DNA of 64,000 nt from Pieris napi (lineage: Eukaryota > Arthropoda > Insecta > Lepidoptera > Pieridae), in contig NC_062253.1 in the NCBI RefSeq assembly GCF_905475465.1, positions 8,742,001 to 8,806,000 on the forward strand, written 5' to 3'. The notes beneath the pieces were generated by a model. It was not told the origin of the DNA, searched no databases, and saw nothing but the letters and a program-made list of their open reading frames with translations. Positions 46,679-58,600 of this stretch are shown piece by piece; position 1 is the stretch's first letter; each line of letters starts with the position of its first letter. A program made the translations under genes and the position numbers.

Positions 46679-49600
46679 ATGGATACCATGACATTGAAAG
46701 AAATACAAAGCAAGTTATTATTATGGGAGGCTGCAGATAATCCTTTGGCGCCGCTAACTAGCTCTCAAAGGGAAGCAATTTTAGATATAGAGACTCTATT
46801 ACACGAAGATGAAGAAGTGGAAGTACGTTTGTCTACAATAGATATTCACTGGAAATCTTACCTGTCTGTTTTAATTGTTAACATTTGGGCTCTGTGGCAT
46901 TTCATATTTTAATTTACTCACTACATATATAAAGCACATAAAACACAAACTTGGAAATGATTTTACTTACACCAAGTGGACATAAAACTTTTTTCTAAGT
47001 TCCACTGATACTTTTTATAACTAAGTAAAATTTCATTAATTCAAGAGGTTTCAGTATTTGTCCAATATTACCAATAAGGATTTCTAAGCTAAACCTGCTA
47101 ATTCTACTTCTAATTCAGCAACAACCAACACATGAAATAACATAAAAATCTGTAATATTAAAGATCATTAGAGCTGTGTGCACATAATATGTAGCTAACT
47201 ACTGGTTCCATATTATTTAAAAAAAATCTTAAATATTTCAGGATAAACCACAGGAAGAAAATAATTCAAAATCTGATGTACCAGAGTTGAATACAGTGTA
47301 TGATTTTCTTGAATTTTACAACAGCTTAAGTGAACAAAATGTTAAGGCAAATGATGGTCCTTATGAGGCTTATTATAAGCAACTGGAAGATAGACGTAAT
47401 GAGTGTGTTTTATTAACAGATGAGGTATAGTATTATGTACACATTCCTCAAACATATATAATAAATTAAATACAAAGTATCATCATAAAAATTTCAATGT
47501 TATTTTAACTTACTTACTTTTTTTAAATCATGACCTTGGGTTTGAAATACTTAATGAACCTACATAAAGTGATTATTTTATGGAAAATATGTTTCAGATT
47601 GCAGCAACATTGTCCAACCTAAATAAACTAACACAAGAATATAATTTAGTGTCAGATAAAACAAATGCCCTACATACCATGAGTGAACAACTTTTAGCTG
47701 ATCAGACAAAGTTATCAAGCATTGGTATAAATTTCTTTATCAATTAGTTTACAAATTTATTAATTAGTAGTTGTGGCTTTTATCGGCAGCAGATTACTAT
47801 GTACAACTATTTTATTTATAATTGTATAGGCTAGGTTTGATCAGCCTTTTGTGGCAAATATCCTAAACACATGCATATGTGAAAGGCATTCACAAAAATT
47901 TGTATCACTATATTTGTATTTGCAAATTTAAGAAAGAGATAGTACTGCAGAATAAACTATTTAGGCCTATAAAAGGAATCGGATAAGACGATAGAACATT
48001 AAAATAATGCATTCAGTATAAATTTAATACTTTTTATTTAAAAAATCACCAGTTTTGTAATGTGCATATGAAATATTGTTTCTTAAGAACTTCATAACCT
48101 GTGTTTTACAAACTAATTTATTTTAACAAAGTTATATCTGATTTGAAATTCTTTGTTATGATAGTATATTTGTAAATAATTATTTGAATGGCAATTTTAA
48201 AGAAATGACATTAATTTTGCTGTTGTTTGTTGGATTTTCAATCTATATTTATTTCTATATTTGCTTCCGTGGAATTAATAATTCAAATACATATATGATT
48301 ATGAATGCTAGAAATAAAATTTTAGCTTAATTGTTTCCAGGTGATGATGTTAAGCAGAGATTACATTACTTCACACAAGTAGAACATCTCTCCCAAAGGC
48401 TTAACAGTCCAACAATGTCCGTTAACAGTGACACATTTTTCAATGTACTGTCAAAAATAGATGAGTGTCTGAGCTATATGAGGGCTAATGTAAGTATGTA
48501 CTTCTACTATATGTTGCCTGAAATGGGGCTCCATTTTTGAGTCAAATTGTGAGTTTAAACTATTTAAAGTCTAAACAATACATCAAACTTTTTCATTACA
48601 ATTATTGACATGGTCAATACTATACAAAAAGTCGACTTATCGTGATCATATAAATTGACTTGTTTTTATAAATCACAAACTATTTTTTACCTAAGATGGA
48701 TAAATTATATATACATAAGATAAAATAGAATATACAACAAACCATCATGGTTTAGAGTTCACTGTTTTTTTATGATAATACTCACTACACCCGACACCGG
48801 AAAATTATGTTGTCCTGCCAATTCCTGTTTATTTTAATATTTTACTGACGAACGATAATAAATTAATGTAATTTTTTCTTCTTACATCTATTATACTTAG
48901 TACGCTTTTTTATTTTAAATGCAAGGAATTGATTGGACTTATATACTAATCACTTACCAAAAAACGGTTTACTTAGGATATAAAAAATAATATTACAGAG
49001 CAACTTCAAAGAAGCCCACACATATACAGTGAAATATCGGCATCTTCAAAGTAGAGCGATGTCTCTTATTCGTAGTTATGTGAACCATATTTTAAACCAA
49101 GCAACGGAGCAAGTTTTGTCACCAGAGGAACCAGACGGTGAAACAGTGGATATGGCATATGCCGTTTACTTTGGGAAGTTTCAAGCAGTGGGACCAAAAC
49201 TACGCATGGTGATTAGTGAGGTTGAGAAACGAGCGGAGAGCAATGAAGAGTGAGTTTAGATTTTATATAATTTTACAAATGCTTTGTATAGAGTAAAATT
49301 TATTGTCGGCCAGAGTCCTGACAATTATTTATCATGTGAGAAAATCTACTGTCATATTAAAATTCATCTCAAAAGGCTGTATAGATGTCAGTAAAGTAAA
49401 AGTGACAAAGTGTGCCCCGTGTCCTAATTTAGGTTTAGCTTTTTTAAGTTAGATTTAAGCACCGAACAATAAAAATAGTCTCTGTGAATGTTTCAAGTAG
49501 TTTAATGTGTTGTTTCCACGTTACAAGTTCCATTGACACTTGGTAGATGGCGTTCTTTAGCTATTGATAACTTTGAACAAAATTTTATTATATACGAAGA

Positions 49601-52600
49601 ATAAATTTATATTATGTAAAATATTTTTACAGTCAAATTTAAAAAAAATAAAAATGTATATTAAAAACTAGTAAAGTAAAATTTACTTAAATTAAAAATT
49701 TTGTTAGCGACTTGGTTTTGAACCGACATTCGATCTTCGAGTATGTAGCGGTTTTTCATTCAATCATTCGACTGGGAGCGTGGCGTCTCCTGTAATCCGG
49801 CTACTCGGAGGTCTGGTATGGAGGATGGTTTGAGGTCGGGACTCCTGGTGCTGAGTGGCCCATGTTGACTGGACGTCCACACTAAGCCTGGTATTAATAT
49901 GGACCCCCCGGAGGAGTCTGGGGGGTGCAGGTTAACTAATGAGGGGCGAACCGGGCCAGGGGGGAAACCCAGCAGCCAAAAGTCCCCGTATCGGGCAGTA
50001 GTGGGATAGCGGCCGGGAGTGGGCGCTCAGTATCAGCCCGACCAATATAACCAGACCCGTTCCTTTTGCCAAATTCTATTCTAAATGTTATATTTTTAGC
50101 AACATACATGTATATTGTATATATTTACGTACGCCTCAGCGTAGTATCGCGTCCATGGCATATGATATGAATGATACAAAATCCTATACTAAAATTGTAA
50201 TCAAAACAAAAAATATTTAATTTACTTTAATCAAACTATTTCAATTATTAAATCTATATTATAAACTTATTACTAATTTGAAGATTTGACCGGTCCGATA
50301 TGAGGTATCCGATCAAATCGATGTCTGGTATTGCTTATGCGGGCCAAAGGGGGTGCAATGGATATGTAACATAATGTTATCATGTTTGACAACAATCTCC
50401 TCATTTGCTGACCATCTGTGTGATAGTTTATGTCAGATAAGGTGTCATTTGAAACCAACTGGTAATATCTGCATGGGATTTATAGGATTTTTTATACAAT
50501 TGTTTCATTAAAAACAGTTGCTATACCTAATCTTGGCGTTATATCCAAAGTTGCTATAGCAATATGATATTTGTACTTAAGTATGCTTTCAATTCAAGGG
50601 ATTTAGACTTAACGTCGCATTAGCTAAATGATAGTTACAACCAAGGTCGTAAAGGAATTCTACTGTATTTGAAAAAAACAGTCTTTGTGTAAATTTTCTT
50701 TGTATATTTAAATCTTTTGCATTATTTTATATGTGAATTATTCTGTTTCCAGCTACGCCCATCTCCTATCAGATATACAGCGTGAATACGCTTCACGCCG
50801 TCAAAAGGTTGCGGGCGGACCGACAGCGGGAGCGTTGGCGGTGGCGGGCGAACAGGCTCGCGATCATTGCGCTATGTTACGTTCGGCTTGCTCGTTGCTC
50901 GCGCTCGCGTTGAGGGACGAGTGTGCCTTGTACGAGCATTTCTTCTCTAGTACTTCACAGGCACTGGAGTAAGTCGATTTATTTTAATTACTAATATTTA
51001 TTTGATGGAAAAATGTATGTATAGTAAAACTAGCTTCTAGACAAACTGTTTACATTATTTTAAGGGTTACATACATACAATGGCGCTATAACTTTATGGG
51101 TATTTCTGCTAGTTATTTCGACAATGTATTGCGTGTTGTTCTCACGCGAATGTAAGTGCGTGCTCTAGGTGAGGGGTACCGGGTTCGATTCCCGGTTCGA
51201 GGGCAAGTTTTAATTTAATTTAAATTTGTTCTCGGCCTTTGGGAGGGTTGTGCGGTACCGGCCGAGTGCCTAAACCGTACATGGAGGACACGGTCGAATT
51301 TCTAAAAACAAGCACGTATTATAAAAAATCCTATACTTGACGCTGGCTAATGCACAAAACGTGCCAGAGCCATAAAAAAAAAGTGCGTGCTCCTATTTCA
51401 CCATGCCTGCTGCTGATAGAGCACAAATCTGGTTTTATTTCTTTTATAAATAGCTTTTTAATTGTTATAGTTAATTACTTAAAGATGTCATGTGGAACAT
51501 GGTGTAATGGTTGCAGCTCCTTACAAACATTTTGTAAAAAAAACTTGGCGATTAAAAAAAGTAGCGGAGAGTTTATTGCCAGTTCTTCTCATTTTTATTA
51601 TTTATTTATTGACGTTCATAAGTGTATATTATGTTACCTAAATGAATAAATGACTTTGAATTTGCATTAAATGCTTACTTTGTAGGTTATTTTGCCTTAA
51701 TTTTTAAGAGAGCTGATCCATCCATGAATGGCAAAAATATTTCTGCCCCATTTTTTAATTAGTGAGAAACTTACGCGTTTATACAGATAATTTCGCTTCT
51801 TTCAATTTATGAAATCCAAAAGATATATTTCTCGTATTTATTTCTGGCTTGAAATTAATTGAAAAATGTTTTTGGAGGCTTTTACCCAGACTTAACGTAG
51901 CATTCTAATGGTGAATAAATTTTTGAATGGGCCTTATTTTGGAAGTTTTTTTTTTTGTGTTAATTTCTTACTAAAGTATAGAACTTAATATTTGTTTTGT
52001 ATTACTTTCATACAATTCTTAATTAAGTTCAGCTATTCTGTAACACTGACTGTTAGGTGCTACGAAGTTCGCCAGGTCAGCTATTTTATTATATACTAGC
52101 CGTTTCGCGCCCGCTTTGCTGGACGAATTAAAATAAATTTTATGTTTCATTATTTTATTTTTTTTCATATTTTTATTATTCTTCTTTTTAACTTCCCGCT
52201 AAGAAAATTTAAATATTTCGAAAATCGAGTTTTTAACAGATGTTGACGTTTAGAGGTTCTAGGAAGCCTCCCCGAATGTTTCCGCGGTGAAGTCCGTATG
52301 GATAAATTTTCATAAAAGTAAAACAGCAATAAAAAAATGAAGGAACGTTAGAATTCGAAAAATAAATAGCCATAAACCATCTAGGAAATTCGCATCGAAT
52401 GGTGGTAGTTTCATGTCGATACGATCAGTGGTTTAGGCGTGATTGAGCCTCAAACGAAGACCATTTTCATTATATATATATAGATTCTCGTTTAACTGTT
52501 ACATTTTTAATTATTTCAGAGATTACCTACAATCTCTAAGCACGGGTCTATACGAGTCCGTGAGACCTCATATCATCCACATCAACCATTTGGAGACCCT

Positions 52601-55600
52601 CGCCGAACTCTGTGTCATACTTAAAGTGGAAGTTATCGAGGAACAAGTTAATAATGATCGTAAGTTGTTTTAACGATTAACAATTTAAATATATATAATG
52701 TGTGTACATTCCTACTGCTAGTTACAATAATAACTATACAATTAAACAATAATATAATTATAAAGTGTTGCGAAAAACGGAATACACATTTAAACACAAC
52801 ACACATAAAGTTTACAGTAAAAAAAAAAATTTAACACACATGTTTACTTGTAAATCTTTACAAATAGTTAGCGTGTTTCTTTAATTATTTGTAATGTAAA
52901 TCTATCTGTTTTTAGTTTTGAATTGTTTCAATATATGGAATAAAATGCCACTTATAAAAATTCTTCTTAAGTTTATTTAAATTGTATTTTACATAACATA
53001 ACTAACATTTAAGTTAATTATAGCATAGTATTGTCTTTGATTGACATAACCTTTACACATTTAAAGAAAAAACTTTTTAACCGGATTAAAGTTATGTATT
53101 ATTATAAATTTACAATTATTTTTCGTAATTTTAAATTTATCCGACGTTTCGCGTGCTTTACAGCGTGTGTGGTCACGGTGACTGAAGACAAAAGATGTTG
53201 GATGTCAAAAAAGTATCACAGCTGTAGAGAAAGTTGCATTATCTGTATTTATTTTCCCGGAGTTGGTATCGACTAAAAGATGGTGATCTATTTTCGCGGA
53301 TTGTTTTTCTTGAGATTAAAATCTTTACTTTAACTTTAATCCGGTTAAAAAGTTTTTTCTTTAATTATAGCAGTTGTTACGCAAGTCGAATTGAAAATTG
53401 TTCTTTTTTTTATTCGGTGAAAAACCCCAAATTTATAAAAGATAATTATTATTCCAGCGGCCCTCCAAGCGTTGGCGACTGTGGCCCGAGCGTTATTACA
53501 GGACACACAGGAAAGACTTGTGTTCCGCGCTCATGTGCATTTGCGAGCCGATGTCTTGCACTATAAACCTGCACCTGGAGACCTGGCTTATCCGGATAAG
53601 CTGGAAATGATGGAGGTCAGTCCTCATATACACCATATGGTTTTTGTGTTATTTACTTTATTTTAAATGTATATACAAAAAGATAAGGGAAGTTCCAAAT
53701 TAAACAACAGCCAGAAATGTCTCATTAAACCTTTAATTCTTGGATTCCTTCCTTGAAAAGTGTTAGTTTGTTAGTGTACATAGTTTTATTTATTCGTATG
53801 AATTTTTCTTGTATAATCTAAGCTGAAGTATTTCCGAACCAATTCGACTGAAGGTCATTCAAGAAAAGAGCGTACCAAGTCTTAAAAGGCCGGCAACGCA
53901 CTCGCGAATCCTCTAGCATTGGGAGTGTCCATGGGCGCCTATATATTTTATAGCTTTAAATGTTTTTATAAATATTAGTAAATTACGAAGCCCACAGCCG
54001 AAGTTTTAAAAACTAATATCCAAAAAATATTTTTTGCGGTAATAAATGTTAAAAAAATATAGTTTAAAAAACTATAAAACACGCTTTTAAAGCATATCAA
54101 ACCAAAAATGTGAAAAATAATTCCTAATTTAGGCTGAAAATGGTAATGAACAAAAAATACTGGTATTATTGTGAAAAAGCGTGGGTTGCTCGATAGACGA
54201 AAAATATGGCACAGAGTTTTAGTTTGATGTGCTTTAAAAGCGTGTTTTATAGTTTTTTGAAACTATATTTATTTTCCACTTTTTAGTCCTAGCAGCAATA
54301 CGTGTTGTCTCAATTTAATCGTATTGCTTTGTGGACTTAAAAAACATTTCATTGTTTTTTCGAGATAAACCAAATTATTATATTGTCGCTGATTCTTATA
54401 AGTGTACAAAGTTTGAATTAAATCTGTCCGTTTAAAGTGGGTCAAAATCGAGTCCGAAGGAGTCGGTTACATACATACATACATACATACAGGTGAAGCT
54501 AATATAAAGCGTGTAAAAAATACACGTGTGTTAGTACACCACATTCAAGTGACCTCAATATGGGGCTTGGGGTCTTCTTAAGGAGTCCTTATATAAATAA
54601 AATAAGCGGCGCTACAACCTTAGGTCTGGGACTCAGATCTCTTTCATGATCATTTGTCAATCTAATAGGCAAGTAGATGATCAGCCTCCTGTGTCACAGA
54701 CGCCGTCGACTTTTTGGGTCTAAGACATGTCGGTTTCCTCACGATGTTTTCCTTCGCCGTTCGAATGTTAAATGCGCGCATAGAAAGAAAGTCCATTGGT
54801 GCACAGCCGGGGATCGAACCTATGACTTCAAGGATGAGAGTCCCACGCTGAAGGCACTAGGCCAAAACAGCTCTTATAGAAAGCAATATAAATTTCAGAA
54901 ACAAATATTTTGGTTTTTGATAGAAATCGTTTAAGACCCTTGCAATCAGCGTTCTGTTACTTTTTTTGCGAAGAAATAATACAAATATTTCGTCATGGTC
55001 GTAGAACAATGTCGGATTTGAAAACAATCCAAAATCCACTTTTTATTATATTTGGATACTACTTTGACTAAATATTACGACTACATTAAAAAAATTCCAT
55101 GTGCTTTAAATTTCAAATTAATCAGTCGGTAAAGTGACGGATTTGATAGAAGCATGTGATTTTTCTAGAAAATTGTGTAATTGTGTTATTATTTTTATTT
55201 TGTTTCAAAACACACCCTTTCGTTTGCTTGTATGCCAATATTAAAATAGTTATCTTTATATATATAATTCTTCTGTGAGTGTGTATGTCACTGAACTTCT
55301 CTCAAACGACTGGACCGATTTTGATGAAATTTTTTGTGTGTGTTCAAGGGGATCTGGGAATGGTTTAGATTCACAAATCAGCCCGCCAGATGGCGCTGCA
55401 GTCGGTACTTTCATACTTTGCTTTACTAATTGCTTGAAATATCATGCAGGACAACGTCTGTCGGGTCCACTAGTATATTATATTATTTTAAAATGGCTGC
55501 CCTGAAAAGTTAACTATTTGAGATCCGTTACCATTCTACGACTATGAGGAATTTTCCAGGAAATAGCCCAATCACTCCAAGACCAGACCCTCAAGCGCAG

Positions 55601-58600
55601 CGATTCCCGTAATTCCGTAACATCGGATATATCCAGTGTATCTGAGGTTATCGAAAGACGGCCGCAAGCGTCTCCGGCTGATCTTCACGGCATGTGGTAC
55701 CCCGGGGTTAGGCGGACCCTGGCTGCGTTGTCAAGGCTGTATCGGTGCTTGGAAAAACGGGTGTTCCAAGGTATGTCAATATATGTCAAGGTATATATAT
55801 CTGTGGTCATAGATCAGACAATGATAAGTACATTCATTCATATATCGAGTGTTTCATATTTTAATAGTGCCTTCAAGATTTCTTAATAATTTAATTGCTT
55901 GTCCTGTAAAGTAATGAAATTGCATTTATCATATTCTGACCTATGGCCACATATATATATATATATATAAATACTGTTTCACAGTTATTTCAATAAATAG
56001 ATTATAATATCTAAATCTACAGTAATTAACTTAAACTACGTGTTAAACCTTTTTTTCTGAATTAAAAAACTGAATTTTAATTATCCATATGGACAGTCTC
56101 AGCGTTTAACACACATAAAATCTCCGTTGTAGTCTTCGATTCCATTCCCGACGAAATATTTTTTTCAGAAACAGCACTAAAAATCGAAACAATTATGTAT
56201 TTGTATTTTTAACCGCTATATGACTTCGCATTGATTTAATTTTATATTTATTTATGTATAAATTAATATTTTTACGTTGGGGAGCGTTCAAGTATTACGT
56301 AACTTATTTTTTTTGGGGGGGGGGGGGGGCTTCCTTTTGTAAAACGTTACGATGCGGGGCGGGGATTAAATTACGCGTTATTGTTAATATTATTTTCGAC
56401 TTACACCACATAATAGTAACTAAAGAGTCACTAGGTGGTCACGAAACGTTTTATTAGACTTGGGTACAGTACTGTACTTGGGTACTGAAAAACGTTACGG
56501 CAAGTTACATGGGGGGTCAATAATCTCCAAAAATTGCGTTGCGTAATACTTGAACGCTCCCTTGACTAGTTTACTCTTTAACGTATAAAATAGTTTTTAA
56601 TTCTAAACCTCACGTACTAAATTATTTCCAGGATTAGCCCAAGAAGCGATATCCCTCTGCGTCCAAAGCGTATCAAACGCTGCCAACCAAATATCAGCTT
56701 TAAAAACAAGTATCGACGGTCAACTGTTCCAAATCAAACATCTTCTCATATTACGCGAACAAATCGCCCCATTTCAAGTCGATTTCGTCATAAAGGAGAC
56801 CTCTTTGGACTTTAGCAATATGAAAAATGCGGCCTATGGATTAATTCAAAGGCCGCGACAGATATTCTCAATGAACGCCAATAACACGTTGTTGGAGTTT
56901 CTGTTGGAGGGAACGCCGATGGTTAGGGAACATTTACTCGATTCGAGAAAAGAGGTCGATCGACAGTTGAAGAATTGCTGTGAAATGTTCATTAAAGATG
57001 CCACGGAGGTCATGGCCGGACCTCTTATTGTGTTTATTGAGAAGGTGGGTTATATTTTAATAAATACTTTGGTTTTATACGATTTTGAAGGTAGATTCTA
57101 TTTTTAATCAGGTGGGTAAAACAATTCATTCAGGTGGGTAAAAATACTGCAATCGGATGGGTAAAAATAATGCAATCAGGTGGGTAAAAATAATTCAGTC
57201 GGGAAAGTAAAAATAATGCAATCGGGTGGGTAAAATAATACAATCAGGTGGGTAAAAATAATTCAATGAGGTGGGTAAAAATAATGCAATCAGATGGGTA
57301 AAAATAATGCAATCGGGTGGGTAAAATAATGCAATCAGGTGGGTAAAATACATCAATCGGGTGGGTAAAAGTAATTCAATCGGGTAGGTAAAAATAATTC
57401 AGTTGGGTGGGTAATAATAATTCAGTCTGGTGGGTAATGTTGGTTGAGAAGGTTTATGGTTATTTTAAATGGAAAAATATGGAACCCACTGTAGGTTCTG
57501 ATCTAATAAGAAAGTGGATTCTACTTTATGATTGCTTTCATTTAATTATTTACTCCTCATGAGTCGCGGCATCAGTCACTTATTTAATGCTCATAGCGTA
57601 CGTGCCAGATATCCTAGATTCGATTTCCGGCGAAACTATTAAAGATTTTTATTGCTATAAATTTTATGGTATAAATATATTAATAGGACGTTTGGGAAAT
57701 AAATAACTAGTCTGCTAACAATTTTTTTTTTTTTTTTACCAGGTTCAATCGTTTCAACAAGCAGATCAGCTGAGGTCCCAGCCTTGGGCTGCTCCTTCCC
57801 AGATAGCTGTTGCAGTTCAAGAAGCACAAAGACGTATTAAATCAACTCTAGCGCCATTACAAAGGTCAATGCAACTGTATCTCGCTAACAAAGAAACGGA
57901 GTTTATTCTTTTCAGACCTATCCGGGTGAGTATTATAGCTTATGCTAGCATTTGACAGAAACGATTTGACATCTGTCAGTTTTGACTTTATAGGGACCTG
58001 CTTAAAATATCGATTTAAGTGAATGAATCGATACGAATCAAACGTGTAAATATAATTTCGTTTTTTAAAAGGATCGCTTTCTATTTCGTTATTTTTATAG
58101 TAAACTAGCTTCATTTTTATTTATATATATAATATATATACATATAGATTAAAATAATAATATTTTATTTTAGTCACAATGTGATTATTCATTTATCGTG
58201 AAATATTCCTTCACAAGTAATCGTTGCATTCGATTCTTCTTATTAACTTTTAAACATATTTTTTGGTAATTTGTTTCGAAATATTATAAATAAAATATAT
58301 TAATATATTAATCCTCATTTTAAAAAACGGGAATTGTTTATTATAATTAGAATAGCTTAGGAAGAATGATGCCGCTAAAACGTTACCTTTTTGAATTTTT
58401 ATGAGGTGTCAAATGTGATCTATAAAATTGGGCCTACAATATAAATTTCCAATTCTTATATGAAGGAAAACATAACAAAAATGTTTGGCCTGTGTCGAAC
58501 TTAAATATAGGTATCGAAAAAATAGCGATAAAAGTTTTTTAAGTTTTAGTTTTTCACTTTGTTAGCGCAGTGGAAGTATCTCTTACAGATTCCAAATCTT

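Noticed and set aside
53031..53566. 81- and 110-codon frames around COG3 intron 7 and exon 8
   Set aside because: The first is inside the TTAA MITE; the second reads exon 8 in the wrong frame. The correct frame is fixed by exon 7 phase and family landmarks.
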